Shown here: positions 37,267 through 46,000 of the stretch, in pieces
How positions within the stretch are numbered: position 1 is the first letter of the stretch
Layout of the letters: each line of letters starts with the position of its first letter
Source: an uncultured Rhodocyclaceae bacterium
GTDB taxonomy: Bacteria > Pseudomonadota > Gammaproteobacteria > Burkholderiales > Rhodocyclaceae
DNA: 64,000 bases
Assembly: GCA_907163075.1 (NCBI GenBank)
Contig: CAJQTY010000001.1
Location: forward strand, 2,480,001 to 2,544,000
Reading direction: 5' to 3'
Notes under the pieces: generated by a model
The model's input: only the letters and a program-made list of their open reading frames with translations
Databases searched by the model: none
Told to the model about the DNA's origin: nothing
Program-made: the position numbers and the translations under genes

Positions 37267-38268
37267 ATGCAGATCAGGGGCGAGCAGCTTGCGGCCCATC
37301 TCGAACGTGAACTGAAGCCGGTTTACGTCGTCCATGGCGACGAGCCGCTGCTGGTCATCGAAGCCGCCGACGCCATTCGCGCCGCCGCCCGCCGCCGAGG
37401 TTTCGACGAGCGGGAAGTGCTGACCGCCATTTCCGGTTTCAACTGGGTCGAGCTGCACCACGCGGCGGGTAACATGTCGCTGTTCGGCGGCCGCACGCTG
37501 ATCGATCTGCGCATTCCCACCGGCAAGCCGGGGCGCGAGGGCAGCGCCGCCATCCAGGACTACTGCGCGCGTCCTGCGCCGGATTCGCTGCTGCTGGTCA
37601 CCCTGCCCGGCCTCGACTGGAGCGAGGAAAAGGCGGTCTGGCTGAAGGCCCTGGCTGAAGCGGGGGTCGCCATCAAACTGATTCCGCCCAATCTGGCCGA
37701 ACTGCCAGCGTGGATCGCCGGCCGCCTGCGCCGCCAGCAGCAGAGCGCGGACAGCGACGGGTTGCGCTTCATTGCAGAACGTGTCGAGGGCAACCTGCTC
37801 GCCGCGCACCAGGAAATCCTCAAGCTCGGGCTGCTCCACCCGGCCGGAAAACTCTCGCTGCAACAGGTTCAGGAGGCGGTCCTCAACGTCGCCCGTTACG
37901 ATCTCGACGGCCTGCGCGAAGCACTGCTGTCCGGCGACGTGGCGCGTCTGACACGCACACTCGACGGCCTGCAGCAGGAGGGTGAGGCGCCGCCGCTGGT
38001 GCTCTGGGCGATGACCGAAGAACTGCGCGCGCTGGCGCAGGTGAAGGCCGGGCAACTGGACGGGCAAGCGCTGGATGAACTGCTCAAGGCGGCGCGCGTC
38101 TGGGGCGTGCGTCAGCCGCTGTTCAAGCGTGCCGTACAGCGCATCGACAGCCGTCGGGCCAACGCCGCACTGGTTCAGGCGTCAGGAATCGACCGCATGA
38201 TCAAGGGCGCGGCCGGCGCCGGCGATGTGTGGAATGAGTTTCTGCGCCTTGGCCTGGGTGTCTGTTGA
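37267..38268 (+). CDS. holA: DNA polymerase III subunit delta
   Basis: 333 residues, typical of HolA. An AAA+-like fold without a functional Walker A. Seen: PVYVVHGDEPLLVIEAADAI (N-terminal clamp-loader segment), LLLVTLPGLDWSEEKAVWLK, DSDGLRFIAERVEGNLLAAH QEILKL-type helix, and the C-terminal collar domain (PLVLWAMTEELRALAQVKAG). It opens the beta clamp as part of the clamp loader. It begins 7 bp after lptE. Confidence 0.94.
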   Translation: MQIRGEQLAAHLERELKPVYVVHGDEPLLVIEAADAIRAAARRRGFDEREVLTAISGFNWVELHHAAGNMSLFGGRTLIDLRIPTGKPGREGSAAIQDYCARPAPDSLLLVTLPGLDWSEEKAVWLKALAEAGVAIKLIPPNLAELPAWIAGRLRRQQQSADSDGLRFIAERVEGNLLAAHQEILKLGLLHPAGKLSLQQVQEAVLNVARYDLDGLREALLSGDVARLTRTLDGLQQEGEAPPLVLWAMTEELRALAQVKAGQLDGQALDELLKAARVWGVRQPLFKRAVQRIDSRRANAALVQASGIDRMIKGAAGAGDVWNEFLRLGLGVC

Positions 38269-38275
38269 ATTAGCC

Positions 38276-38307
38276 GAATTGCTTGAATCAGCTGATTCAA
38301 GCAATTC
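38276..38307. repeat. 32-bp perfect palindrome after holA
   Basis: The half-site GAATTGCTTGAATCAG is followed immediately by its exact reverse complement, with no spacer. It lies 7 bp beyond the holA stop and 20 bp before the 3' end of the convergent small gene at 38328. A T-run (ATTTTTTTTCT, 38331-38341) follows, so the sequence could terminate transcription, or it may be a regulatory dyad. Confidence 0.7.
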
Positions 38308-38327
38308 AGCCGAGCCCGCGGCAAAAA

Positions 38328-38567
38328 CTATTTTTTTTCTTCGCCCGGGTGCTCGTCGGGAGCCAAGTGCTCCCACAGGCAGTCGTCCCGCCATTCCGCC
38401 TCGTCGTTGAGACCCTGGCAGCACCTGCCTTGCGCCAGGCACACCCCGGTGCAACTCTCGGCGATGACGACAACGCGCAGTTCGGGGTCTATCTTTCGCT
38501 CGCCGTCCCAGTAACTGCAGGTCGCACATACTTTAACTTCAGCAGGGAGAATCAGTTTTTGGTTCAT
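38328..38567 (-). CDS. small cysteine-rich hypothetical protein
   Basis: 79 residues with seven cysteines: CATCSYWDG (two), ESCTGVCLAQGRCCQG (four) and DDCLWEHL (one). The pattern suggests a metal-binding or disulfide-rich domain, but no family is recognised. There is no signal peptide, so a zinc or iron site in the cytoplasm is more likely. The ATG at 38567 is chosen because it leaves a compact protein (MNQKLILPAEVKVCATC). It is convergent with holA and divergent from proA. Confidence 0.65.
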   Translation of the reverse strand: MNQKLILPAEVKVCATCSYWDGERKIDPELRVVVIAESCTGVCLAQGRCCQGLNDEAEWRDDCLWEHLAPDEHPGEEKK

Positions 38568-38683
38568 GATCGATAATTGGCGGCTCGGAGAGCGGTCAGA
38601 GTGCATCGCCGTTCAATGGTTCCGTCAATAAATGACTTGAGCGATGGCTATAATCGCGTTTTGGGCAAAATAACCGAGCAGCC

Positions 38684-39940
38684 ATGGATATCCAGCAATA
38701 CATGCAGAAGGTCGGCCAGCAGGCGCGCGCCGCTTCGCGTGCCATCGCCCGCGCCGACACCGGCGTCAAGAACGCGGCCTTGCGCAGCATCGCCGCCGCC
38801 ATCCGGCGCGAATCCGTGGCACTCATCGCCGCCAATCGCGAAGACCTGGAGGCGGCGCGCGCCGCCGGCCTGGAGCCGGCCATGCTCGACCGACTGGCGC
38901 TTTCCGAAAATGGCGTGGCCGCCATGGCCGAGGGCGTCGAGCAGGTCGCCGCGCTGCCCGACCCGGTCGGCGAGATCAGCGAGCTGAAATATCGTCCGAG
39001 CGGCATCCAGGTCGGCAAAATGCGCGTTCCGCTCGGCGTCATCGGCATCATTTACGAGGCCCGCCCCAACGTTACGGCCGATGCCGCGGCGCTGTGCCTG
39101 AAATCGGGCAACGCCGCCATCCTGCGCGGCGGTTCCGAAGCGATCCGCTGCAACCGAGCCATCGCCGCGCTGGTGCACGAGGGGTTGGCCGTCGCTGGCT
39201 TGCCGGCCGACGTCATCCAGGTCGTCGATACCACCGACCGCGCCGCCGTCGGCCAGTTGATCACCATGCGCGAATACGTCGACGTAATCGTCCCGCGTGG
39301 CGGCAAGGGTCTGATTTCGCGCCTGCTGGCCGAATCCCGCGTGCCGATGATCCAGCACCTGGACGGCAACTGCCACGTCTACCTGGACGACGCCGCCGAT
39401 GCCGACATGGCGTTGAGCATTGTCGAAAACTCGAAAACGCAGCGCTACGGCACCTGCAATACGGCCGAATCGCTGCTCGTTGCGCGTTCCGCTGCGGCTC
39501 GCTTGCTGCCGCCGATCGCCGCCATGCTGACCGGCAAGGGCGTCGAAATTCGCGGCTGCGGCGAGACGCTGGCGCTGGTGAGCGAGGCGACGGCGGCCAG
39601 CGAAGACGATTACGCCAGCGAATTCCTCGCTCCGATCATATCCGTGAAGATTGTCGACGGTCTCGACGAGGCGATCGAGCACATCAATCGCTACGGATCG
39701 CATCACACGGAAACCATTGTCAGCGAAAACTACACTAAGGCCATGCGCTTTCTGCGCGAGGTCGATTCGGCGTCGGTCATGGTCAATGCCTCGACGCGCT
39801 TTGCCGATGGCTTCGAGTACGGTCTTGGCGCTGAAATCGGCATCTCGACCGACAAGATTCACGCCCGCGGACCCGTCGGGCTTGAAGGCTTGACCAGCCA
39901 GAAGTGGATTGTGCTGGGCAACGGGCAGGTGCGTAGCTGA
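38684..39940 (+). CDS. proA: gamma-glutamyl phosphate reductase
   Basis: 418 residues. Second step of proline synthesis: reduces gamma-glutamyl phosphate to glutamate semialdehyde with NADPH. Aldehyde-dehydrogenase fold; catalytic Cys258 lies in [16 protein letters not shown]. Also seen: [40 protein letters not shown] (coenzyme-binding) and [20 protein letters not shown] with [11 protein letters not shown] at the C-terminus. A TATAAT at 38649-38654 lies 35 bp upstream. The partner proB is not in the window. Confidence 0.96.
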   Translation: MDIQQYMQKVGQQARAASRAIARADTGVKNAALRSIAAAIRRESVALIAANREDLEAARAAGLEPAMLDRLALSENGVAAMAEGVEQVAALPDPVGEISELKYRPSGIQVGKMRVPLGVIGIIYEARPNVTADAAALCLKSGNAAILRGGSEAIRCNRAIAALVHEGLAVAGLPADVIQVVDTTDRAAVGQLITMREYVDVIVPRGGKGLISRLLAESRVPMIQHLDGNCHVYLDDAADADMALSIVENSKTQRYGTCNTAESLLVARSAAARLLPPIAAMLTGKGVEIRGCGETLALVSEATAASEDDYASEFLAPIISVKIVDGLDEAIEHINRYGSHHTETIVSENYTKAMRFLREVDSASVMVNASTRFADGFEYGLGAEIGISTDKIHARGPVGLEGLTSQKWIVLGNGQVRS

Positions 39941-39989
39941 AGCGATTTGCGATAGTTCGACAAGCGTATCCATTTACCGGAGGGATGAC

Positions 39990-40562
39990 ATGAAAAGACT
40001 GATGATGATGCTTGCCGCCATATTCGGCCTGAACCTGGCGCAGGCGGTCGAGGTCGCCGGGGTCAAGTTCGACGACAAGACCAGAGTCGGCAACAGCGAC
40101 GTCGTCGCCAATGGCGCCGGCTTGCGCAAGAAGGCCTTCTTCAAGGTTTATGCCATGACGCTCTACCTGCCCGAGAAGCATTCGGAGGCCGACGCCGTGC
40201 TGGCGGCCAAAGGAGTGAAGCGGGTTTCGATCAGCCTGCTGCGCGACCTGTCGGCGCAGCAGTTCGTCGAAGCGCTGCAGGAAGGGGTGGCCAACAATCA
40301 TTCGGACGCCGAAATGGAAGCGCTCAAGGAACGCATGAAACAGTTCTCGGATGCCATGCTGGCGGTCGGCGAAGCCAAGACCGGCGCCGTCGTCCTGATC
40401 GACTGGATACCCGAGACCGGTACGCGCCTGAGCTTCAACGGGCAAGCCAGGGGCAAGGATATTGCCGGGGAAGATTTCTTCAAGGCCTTGCTCAAGATAT
40501 GGCTGGGCAACAAGCCGGTACAGGACGACCTCAAGCAGGCGCTGCTCGGCAAGGCGTCCTGA
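39990..40562 (+). CDS. secreted chalcone isomerase-like protein
   Basis: 190 residues with a short signal peptide (LMMMLAAIFGLNLAQAVE). The mature part matches the bacterial chalcone-isomerase-like domain: VAGVKFDDKTRVGNSDVVAN, GAGLRKKAFFKVYAMTLYLP, and then SISLLRDLSAQQFVEALQEG. Bacterial members are periplasmic and of unknown function; flavonoid chemistry should not be assumed. ATG 39990 has GGAGGG five bases upstream. It lies 49 bp after proA and 18 bp before ogt. Confidence 0.85.
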   Translation: MKRLMMMLAAIFGLNLAQAVEVAGVKFDDKTRVGNSDVVANGAGLRKKAFFKVYAMTLYLPEKHSEADAVLAAKGVKRVSISLLRDLSAQQFVEALQEGVANNHSDAEMEALKERMKQFSDAMLAVGEAKTGAVVLIDWIPETGTRLSFNGQARGKDIAGEDFFKALLKIWLGNKPVQDDLKQALLGKAS

Positions 40563-40580
40563 AAAATTGAGGAAACGCTC

Positions 40581-41060
40581 GTGAAACACCCGTCTGGCAA
40601 CAGCTATCAGGCCGTTGTTGCCGCACCCGGCTTCTGCATCGGCGTGCGCTGCGACGACGCTGAGATTCATGCGCTCGACTACCTTGAGCCGCGCGCCGAA
40701 GTCCAGCCGGAGAATGGCCTGGCTTTTGAAACCGTGCGTCAGTTGCACTCCTATCTGGCCGACGCCGATTTTGCTTTCGGCCTGCCGCTGCGCCCTTCGG
40801 GAACACCGTTTCAGCGCCGCGTCTGGGCGCTGATCACGGCCATTCCAAACCATCAGACACGTTCCTACGGTGACTTGGCCAAAGCCCTGCACAACGCCCC
40901 GCGCGCGGTCGGCCAGGCCTGTGGCGCCAATCCCTTCCCGCTCGTCGTGCCCTGTCACCGGGTGATTGCCACGGGCGGCGGGCTGGGTGGCTTCGCCCGC
41001 CACGGCGGCGGTTTCCTGCTCGACGTCAAGCGCTGGCTGCTGGCGCATGAAGCCCGCTGA
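40581..41060 (+). CDS. ogt: methylated-DNA--[protein]-cysteine S-methyltransferase
   Basis: 159 residues. Suicide repair enzyme that takes the methyl group from O6-methylguanine. The active-site motif FPLVVPCHRVIATGG holds the acceptor Cys125. The recognition helix TRSYGDLAKALHNAPRAVGQ and the GLGGFARHGGGFLLDVKRWL C-terminus match Ogt/AdaB proteins. The GTG start (40581) is five bases after GAGGAAA. The last 14 bp overlap xerD. Confidence 0.92.
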   Translation: MKHPSGNSYQAVVAAPGFCIGVRCDDAEIHALDYLEPRAEVQPENGLAFETVRQLHSYLADADFAFGLPLRPSGTPFQRRVWALITAIPNHQTRSYGDLAKALHNAPRAVGQACGANPFPLVVPCHRVIATGGGLGGFARHGGGFLLDVKRWLLAHEAR

Positions 41061-41967
41061 CAGCGGGCTGTCGCTGTCCGAGCGCGCGGCAATCGACGCC
41101 TTCTGCGATACCCTGTGGCTGGAAGACGGGCTGGCCAAGGCTTCGCTGGCGAGCTATCGCAGCGACCTGATCCATCTTGCGAACTGGCTCAACGAACAGA
41201 AACTCGCCTCCTTGTGCCGCGCCGACGAAGCCGCGCTGATGCGCTTTGTCGCCGCGCTCTCGCAAACGCTGCGCGCCTCGTCGCAGGCGCGCTACATCTC
41301 GACCTTGCGCCGCTTCTACCGGCATCTTCTGGCGCGCGGGCTGATCGACGCCGATCCGACGCTGAAGATCGCCATGCCGGTCAAGCCTTCTCGCCTGCCC
41401 AAGGTGCTTTCTGAAATCCAGGTTGAAGCGCTGCTGGCTGCGCCGCAGACCGACACGACGCTAGGCCAGCGCGATCGCGCCATGCTCGAAACGCTCTATG
41501 CGACCGGCCTGCGTGTTTCCGAACTGGTCGGGCTGCGCCTGCATGAAGTGAATTTCGAGATGGGCATCGTTCGCGTGTTTGGCAAGGGCGGCAAGGAACG
41601 CCTGGTGCCGCTTGGCGAGCAGGCCATCGACTGGCTGCGCCGCTACCTTGAACAAGCCCGCCCGGACTTGCTCAAGCGGCGGCCGAGCGACGAGCTGTTT
41701 GTCACGGCGCGCGGCGCGGCGATGACGCGCCAGGCCTTCTGGTACCTGATCAAACGCTACGCCGGGATGGCCGGCATGGACCCGGCGCGGCTATCGCCGC
41801 ACGTTCTGCGCCACGCCTTTGCCACGCATCTGCTCAACCACGGTGCCGACCTGCGCGTCGTGCAACTTCTGCTCGGACACTCGGATATTTCGACGACGCA
41901 GATCTACACGCATATCGCCCGCGAACGGTTGAAATCGCTGCATGCGGCACATCATCCGCGCGGATGA
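41047..41967 (+). CDS. xerD: site-specific tyrosine recombinase XerD
   Basis: 306 residues. With XerC it resolves chromosome dimers at dif, under FtsK control. Catalytic residues are readable: Arg156 in YATGLRVSELVGLRL, Lys of FGKGGKERLVPL (K180 or K183), H252-x2-R255 in SPHVLRHAFATHLLNHGADL, His278 in LLGHSDISTTQIYTH and nucleophile Tyr287. The N-terminal SAM-like domain begins with AIDAFCDTLWLEDGLAKASL, characteristic of XerD rather than XerC. ATG 41047 overlaps the end of ogt. Confidence 0.94.
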   Translation: MKPADSGLSLSERAAIDAFCDTLWLEDGLAKASLASYRSDLIHLANWLNEQKLASLCRADEAALMRFVAALSQTLRASSQARYISTLRRFYRHLLARGLIDADPTLKIAMPVKPSRLPKVLSEIQVEALLAAPQTDTTLGQRDRAMLETLYATGLRVSELVGLRLHEVNFEMGIVRVFGKGGKERLVPLGEQAIDWLRRYLEQARPDLLKRRPSDELFVTARGAAMTRQAFWYLIKRYAGMAGMDPARLSPHVLRHAFATHLLNHGADLRVVQLLLGHSDISTTQIYTHIARERLKSLHAAHHPRG

Positions 41968-42029
41968 AACTGAAATGGCCGCTCTCTGCTATGCTTGAGC
42001 CATGACAACATGCTGCCGGAGAAAATATC

Positions 42030-42518
42030 ATGCGATCGGAAAACGCGCCCGAAACACCCGCGACAAAGTTCCTGCGTCAGCACGGCATCGCCCATTCCAA
42101 TCACCTGTACGACTATGAGGAGCACGGTGGTACCGGCGTCTCGTCGCGCGAACTCAACGTCGACGAGCACGCGGTGGTCAAAACGCTGGTCATGGAAGAC
42201 GAAAACGGGAAACCGCTGATCGTCCTCATGCACGGCGATTGCAAGGTGTCGACCAAGGAACTGGCCCGGCAGACCGGGTGCAAGAAAATCGAGCCGTGCA
42301 AGCCGGAAGTCGCCAACCGCCACACCGGTTTCCTGGTCGGCGGAACGAGCCCGTTCGGAACCAAGAAGAAGATGCCGATCTGCATCGAAAAAAGCATCCT
42401 CGATCTGCCACTGATCTACATCAACGGCGGCCGGCGGGGCTTTCTCGTCGGCGTGCATCCGCACGACCTCATGCGCGCACTGTCGCCGACGGTGGTGCAC
42501 GTGGCGCTAAAAGGCTAA
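42030..42518 (+). CDS. ybaK: Cys-tRNA(Pro)/Cys-tRNA(Cys) deacylase YbaK/EbsC
   Basis: 162 residues. Hydrolyses mischarged Cys-tRNA(Pro). Family features: TKFLRQHGIAHSNHLYDYEE, LNVDEHAVVKTLVMEDENGK, VLMHGDCKVSTKELARQTGC, and GFLVGGTSPFGTKKKMPICI with the conserved Gly-Gly-x-S-P-F-G. The final part reads YINGGRRGFLVGVHPHDLMR. GGAG eight bases before the ATG supports the start. Confidence 0.92.
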   Translation: MRSENAPETPATKFLRQHGIAHSNHLYDYEEHGGTGVSSRELNVDEHAVVKTLVMEDENGKPLIVLMHGDCKVSTKELARQTGCKKIEPCKPEVANRHTGFLVGGTSPFGTKKKMPICIEKSILDLPLIYINGGRRGFLVGVHPHDLMRALSPTVVHVALKG

Positions 42519-42535
42519 GGAGGCGCTGATTTATT

Positions 42536-42606
42536 CGTCACGCCGGTGAAAGCCGGTGTCCAGTTCGTGGATTATTATGGATTCCCGCTTTCGCCGGAAT
42601 GACTAT
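42536..42606. repeat. intergenic repeat with inverted arms
   Basis: CGTCACGCCGGTGAAAGCCG and GATTCCCGCTTTCGCCGGAA (followed by TGAC) are the two arms of a common betaproteobacterial intergenic element (CGTCATTCCGGCGAAAGCGG type). It occupies part of the 520-bp gap after ybaK. Another A/T-rich piece (42600-42830) carries no recognisable gene. Confidence 0.55.
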
Positions 42607-42850
42607 TTCTCGTTTAACCCGAACCTTGCCCTGCCTAAAAAATTGGGCAGGGCAAGTAGTACACCTGGGTGAGTTTTCGGTCAGCGCCAAGACGCGGTTG
42701 CTTGCGGCGCAACAAGCAAGCACATGGGGGGCCGACTTGGTGAGCGTTTGACGATAAGTTGGGCGCCGAGCTGAAGCAGTCGGATATTGCCAGTGCCAGA
42801 AATGTTGTGGGTTTGATCGGGATCAATTCATTGCATTGGCAAAATTACGT

Positions 42851-42934
42851 GTTGGCCAACTGATTGCTAAATTTTGTCGGGTTTTTTTACACTTTATTAC
42901 GTAGAAAAAGTATTACTTAGGCAATACTTAAGCT
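42851..42934 (+). promoter_or_regulatory. candidate control region of giant adhesin gene (dyad, TGTCGG motif, sigma-54-like elements)
   Basis: Elements seen in order: a perfect 10-bp palindrome GTTGGCCAAC (42851-42860), within which a GG-N10-GC element TTGGCCAACTGATTGCT runs to 42868; TGTCGGGTTTTTTTACAC (42875-42892), which also occurs at 59905 with two mismatches; an inverted repeat AAGTATT/AATACTT around 42909-42929; and a second GG-N10-GC element AGGCAATACTTAAGCT (42919-42934). The second element would place a start site near 42945, with the TGTCGG motif about 52-70 bp upstream. That resembles the geometry before the PEP-CTERM gene. Sigma-54 dependence is inference. Confidence 0.45.
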
Positions 42935-43038
42935 GATCAATGGGTTGGGACTGCGGTGCGGATTTTGCTTCTCCGCCAGGCTGTTTCTATTTTGCAATAG
43001 GCAATTCGCTGCTATAGAACTCAACCCGGAGAATCGTC

Positions 43039-46000
43039 ATGGCCAACGTCTATTCCGAAGAGCAGGTCAATACCTACACGACCAGCACACAGCAGAACCC
43101 CGATATCGCCGTGCTGGCAGACGGCAGCTACGTCACCGTATGGACGTCCTATGGTCAGGATGAAATCAACACCTGGGGAGTTTACGGGCAGCGGTTCAGT
43201 GCCCAGGGCGTGCCGATCGGGCCGGAATTCCGCGTTAATACCGCCACCGACTCGACGCAGGACAATCCGCATGTCGTCGCCATCGGCGGTGGCGGCTTTG
43301 TTGTCAGTTGGGATGACTCCAGCGGGGTTGACGGCTCCGGCCAGGGTGTCGTCGCGCAGCGCTTCGATGCCACGGGCGCTGCCCAAGGGGGAAATTTTGT
43401 CGTAAACAGCACGACCAGCAGCACGCAGAATGACAACGGCCTGGCGGGCTATGCCGGCGGCTTCGCAGCCGTCTGGTACAACGGCACCGACATCTATCTG
43501 CGCCGCTTCGACAGCAGCGGCAACCAGATCACTGCCGAAACGCTGGTCAGCACTGTCCCCGGACAGCCGGCCACGGCGCAGACCAGCGCGCAATATCAGC
43601 CCGAGATCGCTGCCCACGCAAACGGCGATCTGGTCATCGTGTGGACCGACCAGGGGGGCAACGACGGCAGCAGCTACGGCGTCTACGGGCGCACCTACAA
43701 CGCGGCGACGAGCACTTTTTCCAGCACTTTCCTGATTAATACGACCACCACCGGCAATCAATACGAGCCCGCCGTGGCCACGCTCAGCGACGGCGGCTTC
43801 GTCGTCGTTTGGCGCTCCGACAATCAGGACGGCTCCAGCGCCGGCGTCTATGCCCAGCGCTACGACAGCCTGGGAGCCAAGGTCGGCACCGAATTCCTGG
43901 TCAACCAGTCCACCACCGGCGGGCAGTACCAGCCCTCCGTCACTGGCTTGTCCACGGGCGGCTTCGTCGTCACCTGGCACAACGACAACTACGACGTCGG
44001 GGCAACGGGTACGACCTCCGATGTCTATGTACGCGAGTACAACGCCAGCGGCACCGCGATTACCGGCCAGGTCAAGCTGGTCTCGCTGAGCAACAGCACC
44101 GAATCCGAACCCGCCATCGCCGACCTCGGCAGCGGCAATTACGTCGTCGCTTATTCCGACAACGATAACAGCGCGACCGGTAACGGTACCTATGAAATAG
44201 CCCAGCAGATATTCGGCAACGCGGCGGAGTTGCCGCGACAGGCCAACCCCGTGGTCGGCGATTTCACCGGTACGGTCACCTTCAGCGAAAACCTCGTCAA
44301 CGCGACGCCGCAGGTGATCGATCCCGCGGTCAGCGTGACCGACCCGGATTCCGGCAACTTCGCCGGCGGACGGCTCGACCTTTTCTACGTGCAGAACGGT
44401 GAAGCCACCGATCAACTGGGCGTGCGCAGCCAGGGCAATGCCTTTGGCCAGATCGGCGTTTCGGGTGCTAACGTCAGCTACGGCGGTGTCGCCATCGGCA
44501 CCATCGTCGGCGGCAGCAACGGGAGCAACCTGGTCGTCAACCTGACGGCTGGCGCGACGGTCGAGGCCGTCGAAGCGCTGATCCAGAATCTCACCTACGG
44601 CAGCACCTCGCAGAGTCCGGGCGCTTCGCGCATGGTTGGCATCCGTCTGTCGGACGGCGATGGTGGTGCGTCGGAGGCATCTGCCGTCACGATCAACGTG
44701 ACCGGCAATGTGGACGGTGCTGCCGTGGTTCACGCTGAGGAGTACGTCAATACGAACACGGCCAGTACCCAGCAGATGCCGGAGATCGCGGTGCTGAGCG
44801 ACGGCAGCTACGTCACGGTATGGACCTCGTACGACCAGGATGCAGGCAGCACCTGGGGCGTTTTCGGGCAACGTTTCAGCAACGCCGGCGTGGCGCTGGG
44901 CAACGAATTCAAGGTCAATACGGTGACCGCCTCGACGCAGGACAACCCGCGCGTGGCGGCCACCAGCGACGGCGGCTTCGTCGTCACCTGGGAAGACTCC
45001 AGCGGGGTCGACGGATCCTCACAGGGCATCATCGCGCAGCGTTTCAACGCCAGCGGCGTGGCGCAGGGCGCCAACTTCGTCGTCAACACCACGACCAGCA
45101 GCACGCAATACCAGAGCGCGGTGGCCGGCTACGCCAACGGCTTTGCCGCGGTCTGGGCGTCGGCCGGCAATGCCGGTGGCGACAGCTACGACATCTACCT
45201 GCGCCGCTTCGACAACAGCGGCAACCAGATCACCGCCGAGACCCGGGTCAGCACCACCCCCGGCAATCCGGCCGACGCGCAGAACGGCGCGCAGCAGACG
45301 CCCGACATCGCCGCTCATGCGAATGGCAACCTCGTCATCGTCTGGTACGACCAGAGCAGCAACGACGGCAGCAGCTACGGCGTCTATGGCCGTACCTACA
45401 ACGCCGCCGCCGGCACCTTCTCCGATACTTTTCTCGTCAATACATTCACGACCGGCGCTCAATACGAACCCGCCGTGGCCACGCTCAGCGACGGCGGTTT
45501 TGTCGTCGTCTGGCGCTCGGATAATCAAGACGGATCGAGTGCCGGCGTCTATGCCCAGCGCTACAACGCCGCCGGCGCCAAGGTCGGCGGCGAATTCCTG
45601 GTCAACGAAACTACTACTGGCGGGCAATACCAGCCCGACGTCACCGGTCTGTCCACCGGCGGCTTCGTCGTCACCTGGTACAACGACAACTACGACGTCG
45701 GCGGCACCGGAACGACCGTCGACATTTACATCCGCGAATTCGACGCCGCCGGCGTGGCCATCGACGGCCAGCGCAAGCTTGTTTCGGCCTCCAACAGCAA
45801 CGAATCCGACCCGGCCATCGCCGACCTCGGCAGCGGCAACTTCGTCGTTGCCTACACCGACTACAACAACACCCCCGGCACCGGCAACAACACCTACGAC
45901 ATCGCCCAGCAACTCTTCGGCAGCGCCGCCGAGCTGGCGCGGCAGGCCAACCCCGTGGTCGGCGACTTTACCGGCAGCGTGACTTTTGGCGAGAACCTCG

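Noticed and set aside
43021-44871. 616-codon minus-strand frame opposite the giant gene, and similar frames up to 715 codons at 46741-48888
   Set aside because: Repeated third-position bias in the sense gene produces long antisense frames; no start context or motifs.
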